Assembly: GCA_029261835.1 (NCBI GenBank)
Contig: JAJDAO010000026.1
Span: 62,001-126,000, forward strand
DNA from: Deltaproteobacteria bacterium
GTDB lineage: Bacteria > Myxococcota_A > UBA9160 > UBA4427
Length of the DNA stretch: 64,000 bases
Direction: 5' to 3'
Shown: positions 48,596 to 58,206 of the stretch, piece by piece
Position numbering within the stretch: position 1 is the stretch's first letter
How the letters are laid out: each line of letters begins with the position of its first letter
Notes under the pieces: generated by a model
The model's database searches: none
What the model saw: only the letters and a program-made list of their open reading frames with translations
What the model was told of the DNA's origin: nothing
Position numbers and translations under genes: made by a program

Positions 48596-48730
48596 TAATC
48601 GCTCCCTGCCCCTCTTCCATGTCCGATATCCCTGTCTCCACAGCACCGCTGCGCCTTCTGCCGTCTTCGACTGTGCCCGCCGGGCACTCGAGCACTTCGG
48701 GATTGCCTGATCGCTCGAGCGGCCCGGAGA

Positions 48731-49483
48731 TTACTGCGCCGGGACGCGCGGGGCGTTCGCGACGGTCACGACTTCGCCCGCGCTCTTGGGGTCGCGGATC
48801 AGCTCAAGCACGCTGGCCGCGATGTCGTCGGTGCTGAGCATCTCGAGGGCGTCGATGATCGGCTGTAGCCACCCGGCCGGCCCGCCGGTGCCCGTCTCCT
48901 GCACCATTTCGGTCGCGACGAGGCCCGGGCACACACAGCTCACACGCACGCCGTGGCTGTCTTCGAGCGGCTTGCACGAGCGCGTGAAGTTGACGATGCC
49001 CGCTTTCGTCGCGGCGTAGACCGCCTGCGGCGGTAGCGGCGTGAAGGCGGCGCCGGATGCCGTGTTGACGATGGCGCCGCCGCCACTGCGCCGCATCGGC
49101 TCCAGCGCGAGCTGCGTCCCAAGAATGACTCCGCGCAGGTTCACGTCGACAATCGCACCGGCGCGCTCCGTCGACACCTCGGGCCAGGGGGTCGTGCCCT
49201 CGCCGATTCCCGCGTTGTTGTGCAGAATGTGCAGCCCGCCGAACCGCTCTTCGGTCTCGGAAAACAGCTGCCGCAGGGCGTCGGCTTCGGCAACGTCGGT
49301 CTCGAGCACGAGCGCCTCGGCACCCGCCGTGCGAACCAACTTCGCCGTCTCCTGCGAGAGCGTGGCCCGCACGTCGGCGAGAACGACCGCACGGGCCCCT
49401 TCCGTGGCCAGCGCAAGCGCGGTCGCGCGCCCTATCCCGCGAGCGGCACCCGTGACGATCGCAACCTTGCCCGAAACCTCCAT
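48731..49483 (-). CDS. SDR family oxidoreductase
   Basis: KVAIVTGAARGIGRATALAL, LHNNAGIGEG, YAATKAGIVNFTRS (YxxxK). Confidence 0.92.
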   Translation of the reverse strand: MEVSGKVAIVTGAARGIGRATALALATEGARAVVLADVRATLSQETAKLVRTAGAEALVLETDVAEADALRQLFSETEERFGGLHILHNNAGIGEGTTPWPEVSTERAGAIVDVNLRGVILGTQLALEPMRRSGGGAIVNTASGAAFTPLPPQAVYAATKAGIVNFTRSCKPLEDSHGVRVSCVCPGLVATEMVQETGTGGPAGWLQPIIDALEMLSTDDIAASVLELIRDPKSAGEVVTVANAPRVPAQ

Positions 49484-49598
49484 ATGTCGTTCTCCCGCTC
49501 GTGCTGGCTATGCCTGTCATCCGCCCGCGATATCACGAACTTCCACCAGACTCAGACCGATTGCCTCAGCGCCAATCTCAGCTGCTGTTACATCCACC

Positions 49599-51227
49599 CT
49601 ACTGAACCTCGCACTCACCCGACAGAGCGATCTTGAGCGCACCCTTGTAATCCGGTTTGCCATTGGGTGCTCTAGGCACTTCAGCAACGGTATGCAAGGC
49701 ACGGGGAATCTTGTAACCCGCCACATGGTTGCGAGCCTCCTGCTGCACATCTTTCAGCGTTAGCGTCTTGTCGCCACGTGTCGATACCACCGCCGTAACC
49801 TTGCTCCCCAAGCGTTCATCTGGGGTCGCCACTACCAACGCATCCAGAATACCCGGGTGCGCCTTGAGTGCCTCTTCGACCTCCTCTGGAAAGATCTTCT
49901 CTCCACCAGAGTTGATACAGTTGGACCCCCGACCAAACACAGTGATCGTGTCGTCTTCCTCCAGCTTGGCCTCGTCGCCTGTCAACAGCCAGGTTCTTCC
50001 ATCGACCTCCACGAAACTCTTGGCCGTCTTCGCTGGATCGTTGTAATAGCCAACCGGAATATGTCCAGCCCGGGAGAAGATGCCCGTCTCGCCCGGCTTG
50101 GCGTGACGCATGGGCGCTTCGTTCTCCATGACCACACCCATGAACTCGGCTCTACTGACATTACCCAGACCCTTTTGGGCGCTGCGATTGCCGCTGTCCA
50201 TACCGAGGTTGCCCGACTCTGAAGAACCGAACGCGTTCGAAATGAATACATTGGGAAACTTCAGCTTGAACGCCTCTTGCTTGGACTTCGAGAAGACAGC
50301 ACCACCAGAACCAATACTGAAGACCGAGCTCAGATCCCAACGTCCCGGGTTGGCATCGAGGGCGTCCAACAACGGAATGGCCATGGCGTCGCCCACAATT
50401 GACACCGAACTGACCTTCTCGCGTTCAACCAGGTCCCACACGTGTTCGCCACACAACGAGCGCTGTTCGTTGAGCACAACCGTGCCGCCGCCCAACAGCT
50501 GGATACAGGCGTACCACCAACATGCGCCATGCATCAATGGGGCGAGCGCGATGCCTCGAATTGGCGTCTCGGGCATCCGTCCAACAATATCAGTGGGCTG
50601 CTCGCAGGGACCCAAGGGCGAGAACCATCCACCGCCTCCCATAGCCGCGAAGAACAGCGACTTGTGGGGCCACATCACACCCTTGGGCATACCGGTAGTA
50701 CCGCCGGTGTAGAGAATGAAGAGGTCATCATCGCTGCGCTCGGCGAAGTCTCGCGCGTCGCTCCGCCCCTGCAACGCGGCTTCGTACTCAATTGCATCGA
50801 TTACCGACAGGTCAGCATCACTGCCATCGTCAACGGCTATGAACACCTCTAGATCCGGCACCGAGGCCCTGATTGAAGCAACGTGCGGGACAAACTCTCG
50901 GTTGTGGATGCAGGCCGCTAGATTGGCGTTATCAAGAATGTACAGCAGCTCTTCTTCAACGTAGCGATAGTTCACATTGATTGGCACTGCGCGTATCTTG
51001 AAACAGGCCAGCATGCCTTCCAGGTATTCGTTGCAATTGTACGTGTAGAGACCCACGTGATCGCCAGCGCCGATGCCGCAGTCCGCCAAGTAATGCGCTA
51101 GCTGATTCGCGCGGGCTTCCAACTGCTGGTAAGTCGCCCTGTCGTCCCCACACACTATCGCGTCGCGCTCTCCCACCTCATCGGCTACCTGTTCATATAG
51201 ATCAGCTAGATTGAAATGTCTGGCCAT
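49599..51227 (-). CDS. Acyl-CoA synthetase (AMP-binding)
   Basis: LYTGGTTGMPKGVMWPH, NAFGSSESGN, ITVFGRGSNCINSGGEKIFPEEVEEALKAHPGILDALVVATPDE, PRAPNGKPDYKGALK. Confidence 0.92.
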   Translation of the reverse strand: MARHFNLADLYEQVADEVGERDAIVCGDDRATYQQLEARANQLAHYLADCGIGAGDHVGLYTYNCNEYLEGMLACFKIRAVPINVNYRYVEEELLYILDNANLAACIHNREFVPHVASIRASVPDLEVFIAVDDGSDADLSVIDAIEYEAALQGRSDARDFAERSDDDLFILYTGGTTGMPKGVMWPHKSLFFAAMGGGGWFSPLGPCEQPTDIVGRMPETPIRGIALAPLMHGACWWYACIQLLGGGTVVLNEQRSLCGEHVWDLVEREKVSSVSIVGDAMAIPLLDALDANPGRWDLSSVFSIGSGGAVFSKSKQEAFKLKFPNVFISNAFGSSESGNLGMDSGNRSAQKGLGNVSRAEFMGVVMENEAPMRHAKPGETGIFSRAGHIPVGYYNDPAKTAKSFVEVDGRTWLLTGDEAKLEEDDTITVFGRGSNCINSGGEKIFPEEVEEALKAHPGILDALVVATPDERLGSKVTAVVSTRGDKTLTLKDVQQEARNHVAGYKIPRALHTVAEVPRAPNGKPDYKGALKIALSGECEVQ

Positions 51228-51326
51228 ATCAACACCTGTTCAAGTCCTTTGTCTGTTCATCCACACTGGAACTGTGAGGCGCCCCGGGCCCCGATCACGA
51301 GCATCAACGCAACGAGGATGCTTGCG

Positions 51327-51986
51327 TCAGGATTCCAGCCCGAGGCGACGCATGAGAGTTTCCTCGAGGATCTCCAGGTGGGTCGCGGTGAAGTCTGCTC
51401 CAGGAAACAAGATGGACTCCGCCGCGATCCCGCTCAACACCATGAAGGCAAAGCGCTGGGCGGCCTGCAGCTGCCGCCGCGGCAAAGCGAGGTCACCGAA
51501 CAGATCCTTCCAGATGCGCTCCAGGGTGCGGGCCGCGTACGCGGACCACGCCTCGTCGGCCTCGCGGCGCGTGCGCCCGCGGCCCAGCTGAATCTCGAGA
51601 AAGGCCCGGTAACGCGGCCCACGCAGCAGCTCGCGGCAACGCGCCATCAAGGCCCTCACCCGCCGCGCGGGATCTGGCTCCGCATCGCCCAGGCCCATGA
51701 GGGCCTGCTCGAAGCCCGAAAGCGAGTGCTCGAGCACCGCATCCAGGATCGAGTCCTTGTCGCCGTAGTGGTGCTGCATGGCGCCCCAGCTCACGCCGGC
51801 GCGCTGCGCGATGGCGCTCATCGTGGCGCCGCGAAAGCCCAGCTCCGCCACGCACTCGGTAGCAGCGGCCACCACCCGCGCGCGGGTCTCGGCGCTGCGC
51901 TCCTCCTGAGTCCGACGCGCGCGTTGTCGCACGGGCGCCCGACTCTGCTCCGTGCGCGCCCTCGCGCCATGACTTTGCTGCGCCAT
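51327..51986 (-). CDS. TetR/AcrR family transcriptional regulator
   Basis: RSAETRARVVAAATECVAELGFRGATMSAIAQRAGVSWGAMQHHYGDKDSILDAVLEH. Confidence 0.9.
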   Translation of the reverse strand: MAQQSHGARARTEQSRAPVRQRARRTQEERSAETRARVVAAATECVAELGFRGATMSAIAQRAGVSWGAMQHHYGDKDSILDAVLEHSLSGFEQALMGLGDAEPDPARRVRALMARCRELLRGPRYRAFLEIQLGRGRTRREADEAWSAYAARTLERIWKDLFGDLALPRRQLQAAQRFAFMVLSGIAAESILFPGADFTATHLEILEETLMRRLGLES

Positions 51987-52006
51987 TCGAGCCGCTACTC
52001 CCCTGT

Positions 52007-52031
52007 TAGGAGTCTGCCGAGTAGACTCCTA
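52007..52031. promoter_or_regulatory. Probable TetR operator overlapping upstream gene stop codon
   Basis: TAGGAGTCT-7 nt-AGACTCCTA, perfect 9-bp arms in the 42-bp gap; outer arm contains the TAG stop of 52029-53162. Confidence 0.65.
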
Positions 52032-53162
52032 GCAAATCTCCTCGACCACCCCGTTCAAGCGCTCCACCGAGTCGACGAACTCCGTCAGCAGGTCCCGCAC
52101 CACGTCGCGACTGGTCTGCACGTGGTCGATCATGCCCACCACCTGGCCCACGGGATTGAACGCCACCTTCTGGGTCTGCTCAACACCCGCGTAGATGTGG
52201 GTGCGGCGCACCGCATCGAAGGTCACCATGCCCTGCATGGGCATGGGGAGGGGATCGGGATTCTCCGGCTTCTCCCACGCCTCGGTCCAGGTGTTGCGCA
52301 GCATGCGGCAGGGCTTACCGGTCCACGCACGCGAGCGCACCGTATCTTCGCTGGTGGCATCGAAGTAGGACTGCTTCTGCGCCAACTCCGCTTGGGCTTC
52401 CTCGACGGCGAGCCACAGGGATCCCGTCCACACACCCGCGGCTCCCATCGCCATGGAGGCCGCCATCTGGCGCCCGCACCCCACACCGCCTGCGGCCAGC
52501 ACCGGCGTCGGCGCCACGGCGTCGATCACCTGCGGCCACAGCACCAGGCTCCCCACGTCGCCCGTGTGTCCGCCGCCCTCGCTCCCCTGGGCGATGATGA
52601 TGTCGATGCCCGCCTCCTTGTGGCGCACGGCCTGCTTGACGCGCCCGCACAGAGCCGCCACCAGCCGTCCACTCGCGTGGATCTCGTCGATCACTCTGGC
52701 CGGCGGCGTGCCGAGTGCGTTGGCGATCATGACACACCGCTCGCGCTTCATCGCTTCGTCGAGGAGCGGACGAGCCGTCGCCATGGTCCAGCCCTGAAGA
52801 CCTCCCTGTGGCCCCTCATCATTGTGCATGGGGGGCACACCGTGATCGAGGAGAAGCCTATCCGCGAAGTCGCGGTGTTCCTGGCTGATCATGCCCCCAA
52901 GGCGCTCGAGCAGCTTCTCGGGATCGGACTCGTCCATGCCCTCGTACTTCTGGGGGATCACGATGTCCACCGCGTAGGACTTGTCGCCGATGTGCTCGTC
53001 GATCCAATCGAGCTCCTGTCGCAGTTGCTCGGCGGTGAACCCCACAGCGCCCAGCACACCGAGGCCACCGGCCTGGCTCACCGCCACGACCACATCGCGG
53101 CAGTGGGTGAACGCGAAGATCGGGACGTCGATCCCAAGCTCCCTACACAGGTCTTGATTCAT
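52029..53162 (-). CDS. Nitronate monooxygenase / 2-nitropropane dioxygenase-like
   Basis: DVPIFAFTHCRDVVVAVSQAGGLGVLGAVG, DIIIAQGSEGGGHTGDVGSLVLWPQVIDAV, PVLAAGGVGCGRQMAASMAMGAAGVWTGSLWL. Confidence 0.92.
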   Translation of the reverse strand: MNQDLCRELGIDVPIFAFTHCRDVVVAVSQAGGLGVLGAVGFTAEQLRQELDWIDEHIGDKSYAVDIVIPQKYEGMDESDPEKLLERLGGMISQEHRDFADRLLLDHGVPPMHNDEGPQGGLQGWTMATARPLLDEAMKRERCVMIANALGTPPARVIDEIHASGRLVAALCGRVKQAVRHKEAGIDIIIAQGSEGGGHTGDVGSLVLWPQVIDAVAPTPVLAAGGVGCGRQMAASMAMGAAGVWTGSLWLAVEEAQAELAQKQSYFDATSEDTVRSRAWTGKPCRMLRNTWTEAWEKPENPDPLPMPMQGMVTFDAVRRTHIYAGVEQTQKVAFNPVGQVVGMIDHVQTSRDVVRDLLTEFVDSVERLNGVVEEIC

Positions 53163-53250
53163 ATGAGTCTCCGAAGGCCGGGCGCCGCGCTGCCCTTGGC
53201 CGCCGATCTAGCGATGGACCGGAACGGCAGGGTGCGACGAGAAGTATAAG

Positions 53251-53272
53251 TTACAATATCTGTATGATGTAA
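53251..53272. promoter_or_regulatory. Imperfect palindrome TTACAatATctgtATgaTGTAA
   Basis: Outer 5-bp arms TTACA/TGTAA plus internal AT/AT, between the nitronate monooxygenase start and the ECH remnant. Confidence 0.35.
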
Positions 53273-53337
53273 AGGTTATCATCCCGATGAGCGCCCGCCA
53301 GGGTGCCTCCGCTCGCGCGGAGAGAGGCCGAAGATCC

Positions 53338-53591
53338 ATGGACTACGGGGACATTCGCTTCGAGTTCGAGCGCGGCGTCGCGACGATCACGCTCTGGGCC
53401 ACGCCTATCGGCACTGCGACAGCGACGACGCCGTACGTGCCGTCATCCTCACGGGCGCGGGCCGGCCCTTCTGCGCGGGCGCCGACATGACGGCCGGCGC
53501 AGACACGTTCGCGATCCAGGGCAAGGAGGCGGAGGCCCTGGGCTTGGCGCTGCACTCGGTGCCCACAGACCAGGTGCTCTCGCCGAAGTGA
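53338..53591 (+). pseudogene. Enoyl-CoA hydratase remnant with internal deletion/frameshift
   Basis: Frame 1 MDYGDIRFEFERGVATITL then frame shift to GHAYRHCDSDDAVRAVILTGAGRPFCAGADMTAGADTFAIQGKEAEALG...VLSPK*, missing the intervening segment. Confidence 0.75.
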
Positions 53592-54307
53592 GCGGCAAGG
53601 GCGTGCTGGCTGAAGACGCCTCGTATGGCGCTGAGAACGCGGCGCAACTGGCGCTTCATGGCAGCGATCATGGGATCCGAATCGCGTTCGGGAATCCGGA
53701 AATAGTAGCCGTTCGCGCGGGGCCGGATTTCTCGACGCAGGAGCCGGCCGCAAATGAACGCGCGCTCCTCACCGATGGTGAAGCGCCTGCCGCGCATGCG
53801 CTCCACAACGATCCCAACGGGGTCACCGAGTCTTGCGTTGTATTCAACGAGCGCGTCGCCGCTCTGCACGAATACGCTCTGGCCGAGGCGCGAGGCCATC
53901 GCAATCTCGCGAAAGGCCGGGGCGCTTGGCGGTTTGTCAATGGCCGAATCACGCGTGATAGCGCCGGCCTTCGACGCGGGGATGTCGGTGATGCCGACGC
54001 GCATGTCGTAGCGAGCGTCTTCGACAATCCCATCCGCTGTATGGTCGACCGTATACACCCGGATGACACCGTCCTCGATTTCGACGAAGCGGCTGTGACG
54101 ATCGCCATCGCGCGTGACTCGGCCCAGTACGCCGGTGTGTACGAATAGGCAATCTCCGACCAGCGACGTCGCGCCGGGCGCGGATTGGCCCAGGTGGTTG
54201 TGCGCGGAAAAACAGAGGCGTACCTGAGGATGATCCGACAGCAGATCGACGAAGCGCTCCGGTCGATCCGAGTGATTGGAGCTATAGGCAGTCGGGACTG
54301 GATCCAC
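53592..54307 (-). pseudogene. 5'-truncated metallophosphoesterase-like gene
   Basis: RFVDLLSDHPQVRLCFSAHNHLGQSAPGATSLVGDCLFVHTGVLGRV resembles C-terminal half; N-terminal DxH/GD/GNH motifs absent. Confidence 0.5.
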
Positions 54308-54629
54308 TCAACGCACGGCCGCAAGATCGAAAGGGCAGTCGAACTGCGAGAGCAGGGGACCGGGATCTACATCCTGTCAGAGGAGTATTGGGCAGACTCT
54401 ATCCGCACCGTCTTGTAGGACGATCCGCAGTCTTCAGCCCCGAGCCACTGGTTCGAAGAATCGGGCCTTCTGCGCTAAGAGACGCTTCCGCGGGTCTGGC
54501 ATCCCGAGATAGCTCACGCAAACGTCCCTTTGGAGACGCAATCTCGGCGGGGTGTCCTTTGGTGTGAGTCGGCGTTCCGGGGTAGGCGGCGGCTGAGACG
54601 CCCTGGCCGGCGCCGATCAGTGCAGCCGG

Positions 54630-56771
54630 TCAGGTCGCCTGCGCGTGCGCTCGCCTCCGTAGCACTGCCAGGGTCAGCAAGGCACAGGCGGCGAGGAGGC
54701 CCCCGCTCGGTTCGGGAACTGGCTCGCCCGGCCACCGCATGATCCACGCGGAGGTCGACCGGCCGGGTGATAGTCCCCAGCCGACCAGAACGCGCCCGTC
54801 TCCCGAAGAACCGAAAGCAGCAGTTGTGATCCAGGGACCCAAGGGCTCAGCACCGAGATCGAACCCAGCCTCGGCTAGGGCCTCGTCGAGTGGGCGAAGC
54901 ACGCCGCCCTCCTCCCAGAGCGCAGCATTGCTCCCCCACAGCCTCGACCACGCGCTGACTCTGGCAGTATCGCCACTCGTAGCAGTGATCTGGAGCCGCG
55001 GGGCACTGAAGAGAATCTCAACTGCCGGATCGGTGCCCCCGAACGTCCACCGTACCGCATCGTGTATCGGCGCGTCCCACTCCCCTAAGACGCCCACAAT
55101 CATTGTTCCATCGGTACTCACGCGATCTGCACTGCCGCTGGTACTCGACAGTACTTCGATGCCGCCCGCGGCAGTCCATCGGTACGGGTGGCCGAGATTC
55201 GTCTGCCCCACAACGATCCCGCCATCCGCGGAAACGTCCCGAGCATCGGCGGCATATTCAGCCTCCGGCGTCTCACCCATGGTCTGCATCTGCTGCCCAG
55301 CATTCCAGCGAAAGGCCTCGAAACCTCGTGCGCTCCGGCTCGTACCCACGACCACGAGACCGTCGACAGAGACCGCCTTCGCGATGCTGAAGAAGCTGCC
55401 GCCCGGCAGATCCCCCAGGCCCACCATGCCGTCCGCGCTGCTCCAGCGAAAGGCTTCGCGGCCAGCGCCGGATTCACCGCCCCCGACAATCACCGAACCA
55501 TCGCTCGATGCCGCCCACGCTTCGCTCCAGAACTCGCCACCAGGAAGGTCACCGAGTGCCAGCAGACCCGATTCCTCACTCCAGAGAAACGCTTCGTCGA
55601 TCCCGTTCGCCGACGAACTTTCTCCGACCACGACACGCCCGTCGAAAGAAACGCCGAGGGCAGCGCTCCACGTCTCCCCCCCAGGCAGATCACCAAGCCC
55701 CTGAAAGAGTGCTCCCGTGTCGGGGTTGTTGTTCACACCGTCGGGGATCAGGCGGATGATGCCGCCTTCGAGGTGGACAGGGACGCTGAGCCTCTGACCG
55801 AACGCTTCGCCATTCGGCAGCACACCCAGGAGATAGCCGTCCTCCGCGAGTTCACCGTACGGAACGGTACGAAGACGCGTCAGCGGCGGCCCTGACAGCA
55901 TCGTGAAGTGGCGACCCGCAATCTCGATCACGCCTCCATGGAACGCCGTGAGCTTGACTTCGAGCCCCAATATTTCTGGCGGAAATCCAGCACCGAGTGA
56001 GCCGCTCGCGATGCTGAGTGTCGAATTCGTGGATACCCATACGTGTCCTGACAGATCACCGCCGGTCACGGACATATGAGACGACTGCTCCAGCATAATC
56101 TCGCACGGAGACACATCCCCAACCCGTCCTCCGGACAACCTGACTGTCGCGCCCTTCATCCTCGCCTTGTACGAACAGTCGACGACCCCCCCGAAGACAT
56201 CGAGTTCCAGACCCGACGAATGCCGTGGCAGCCTTAGCTCACCACCGTCGAGCCGAACCACAGCCGGCACGTCAAAGCCCCAGCTGAGATCCACATCGCC
56301 TCCGGTCACGGCAATTCGGGGAGAGCCCGCGTGAGGATAGAACGCAGCCGAACCATTCTTCACCTCCACCTGGACACTGCCTTGTAGTAAGACGCTGCAG
56401 GTGAGCGCCGCGTCGAGCACGAATGACGCTTCGTCGAAGAGATTGACGGAGAGCCCTGAATGGGGAGGCGATGCACTGCCTGCGCTTCCTCCACTGACCG
56501 AAAACGACGAATCCTGATACACAGCGACCCAATCAAGCACAGCATCGTCCACCATCTCTACATGCGTGGGCGTCGCGGAGCTGCAAGGAGGCCGACGGGC
56601 ACAGCCCAGATTCGCGATCTCTAGCAGCTCTTCTGCTAGCGAATCATCGTCAATCACATTGGTTGGATTCGGCGGCGCCAGTCCGTTGTTGATGAGCGTC
56701 GCACCAGCCTCCCCTGAGAGCCAGGCCAGGAATGCGAGCTGCACCAGAGCGCAGGCCAGCCAACTTCTCAT
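54630..56771 (-). CDS. PEP-CTERM protein with HAF-type repeats
   Basis: Repeats LLALGDLPGGEFWSEAWAASSDGSVIVGGGES / MVGLGDLPGGSFFSIAKAVSVDGLVVVGTS; C-term VPEPSGGLLAACALLTLAVLRRRAHA; signal peptide. Confidence 0.85.
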   Translation of the reverse strand: MRSWLACALVQLAFLAWLSGEAGATLINNGLAPPNPTNVIDDDSLAEELLEIANLGCARRPPCSSATPTHVEMVDDAVLDWVAVYQDSSFSVSGGSAGSASPPHSGLSVNLFDEASFVLDAALTCSVLLQGSVQVEVKNGSAAFYPHAGSPRIAVTGGDVDLSWGFDVPAVVRLDGGELRLPRHSSGLELDVFGGVVDCSYKARMKGATVRLSGGRVGDVSPCEIMLEQSSHMSVTGGDLSGHVWVSTNSTLSIASGSLGAGFPPEILGLEVKLTAFHGGVIEIAGRHFTMLSGPPLTRLRTVPYGELAEDGYLLGVLPNGEAFGQRLSVPVHLEGGIIRLIPDGVNNNPDTGALFQGLGDLPGGETWSAALGVSFDGRVVVGESSSANGIDEAFLWSEESGLLALGDLPGGEFWSEAWAASSDGSVIVGGGESGAGREAFRWSSADGMVGLGDLPGGSFFSIAKAVSVDGLVVVGTSRSARGFEAFRWNAGQQMQTMGETPEAEYAADARDVSADGGIVVGQTNLGHPYRWTAAGGIEVLSSTSGSADRVSTDGTMIVGVLGEWDAPIHDAVRWTFGGTDPAVEILFSAPRLQITATSGDTARVSAWSRLWGSNAALWEEGGVLRPLDEALAEAGFDLGAEPLGPWITTAAFGSSGDGRVLVGWGLSPGRSTSAWIMRWPGEPVPEPSGGLLAACALLTLAVLRRRAHAQAT

Positions 56772-56814
56772 GATCCCCCCTCGCCCGGAATCTAACCGTT
56801 CGCTTGAACCGGCG

Positions 56815-57387
56815 TCACCCCGCCCCCCGTCTCACCAGCCCGTCCACCTCGCCCGCAAACTGCTCCGGCCGATTGTAGACTTCCGACCCCGCAAACCGCA
56901 CATCCCGAAACCCCTCTGCCACCATCGCCCGGTCGCGCCGCTTGTTGCTGGCCGCCTGAAATCGAGTCTCCTCATGGAACGCATGGCCGTCGACCTCGAC
57001 AATCAAGGGAGAGCGTAGGGGACGTCTCTTGTCGTAGGCCTCGACCAGGTAGACGAAGAAGTCCGCCCGGTACCGAGCCCCTTCGGTGTAAACGGCCTTC
57101 TGCGGCTCAACCACTACGCCGTAGCGACCCCGCCGAACGTGCCCTCCTCGCGTTTGGCGTGCATCCCGTAGCGATTCTCCGCCGCCTTGCAGTGCCACAG
57201 GCTCCAGAGGGACATCAACATCACCTGCTCGATGGGGGGCGTTCCAGGAACTGCTCCACCTCCCGCCGCTCCCGGTCCAGGGACGTTGGGGCCACTTTCG
57301 AGGCGCCAACGTCGACGTCCTTCGGTCCTGCTCGAGAGTCGATGAACTCCTTATCGCGTTCGATCCCGGTTTCCAGCCAATGAACAC
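56815..57387 (-). pseudogene. DUF559-type (VSR-like) endonuclease-domain gene broken by two frameshifts
   Basis: GIERDKEFIDSRAGPKDVDVGASKVAPTSLDRERREVEQFLERPP | IEQVMLMSLWSLWHCKAAENRYGMHAKREEGTFGG | RYGVVVEPQKAVYTEGARYRADFFVYLVEAYDKRR...SPLIVEVDGHAFHEET in three frames; breaks at G-runs. Confidence 0.65.
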
Positions 57388-57942
57388 ATCGATGTAAGGG
57401 CGATCAATGCAGCAACAAGCACGTGCGAGGATCCCGACATCGCTGGAATCGGAGTCGGAAACTGTGCGATTTCAACGAAATCCCAATCGATAGCTGTGAA
57501 ACTCGGAGGTATCGACCGAAACGAACACGGTCGGAGGGTACGCGCGCAGACTCACGCCACCCGCGACGACGAACAACGCATAGCGGTGAGCACCATCCTA
57601 GGCTTGTATGAATCCACCAGTACCCGCGTTGCTCAGCAGCTGGAATCGCGTCTCGATGACTGTAACGAGCGCCGAGCTGAGAGACCCTCCGGTATTGGCG
57701 GAGTTGGGAAACCCGTAGCTCGAATTCCCATTGCTTGAAAGAGTGCTCTGCTTCAGCAAGCCCCCCGCCACCGAGTACAGTGCGGCCTCCGAGTTCCCGG
57801 AGTTCGTAAAGAACTCGACGTCGGCCTCCGCGGAGGGCAAGACGCCGTCCACGTCGAAATCTAGGTGCTTGATGATCTGAGGATGCGCCATCGATGGAGC
57901 GAGCACGATGGCGAAGAACAGCAGAGCGAAAGAGCGACGCAC
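57351..57942 (-). pseudogene. Secreted protein with C-terminal sorting-like tail, interrupted by TAG and a frameshift
   Basis: Signal peptide MRRSFALLFFAIVLAPSMAHPQ; ...GTGGFIQA*DGAHRYALFVVAGGVSLRAYPPTVFVSVDTSEFHSYRLGF then +frame IPAMSGSSHVLVAALIALTSMCSLAGNRDR. Confidence 0.6.
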
Positions 57943-58206
57943 GAGGCAACACCTCCCCGCGTCACACTGTCATACGCATGATTGTGCGTCAAGCACCAAG
58001 GTCCGGAGCCCAGCACTTTCCGTGTAGCCAACGCAGTCCGGAAACTCGCTGACCAGACAACTTGTTTCTCAGTAGACGGACGAGCAACCGCTTGGCGCCC
58101 ACGGCCAGGACGCGCCCCCTCCCGTCACCCCGTCTCCGATACCGGGCCCGGTTAAAGCGGGGCGTCTTGACGTCTGGGCCGCACCACCCTGTCTTGGGTC
58201 AGGCTC

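Noticed and set aside
51216-53249. 677-aa plus-strand ORF opposite TetR and nitronate monooxygenase
   Set aside because: Antisense artefact; both opposite-strand genes have clear domains and start/stop context
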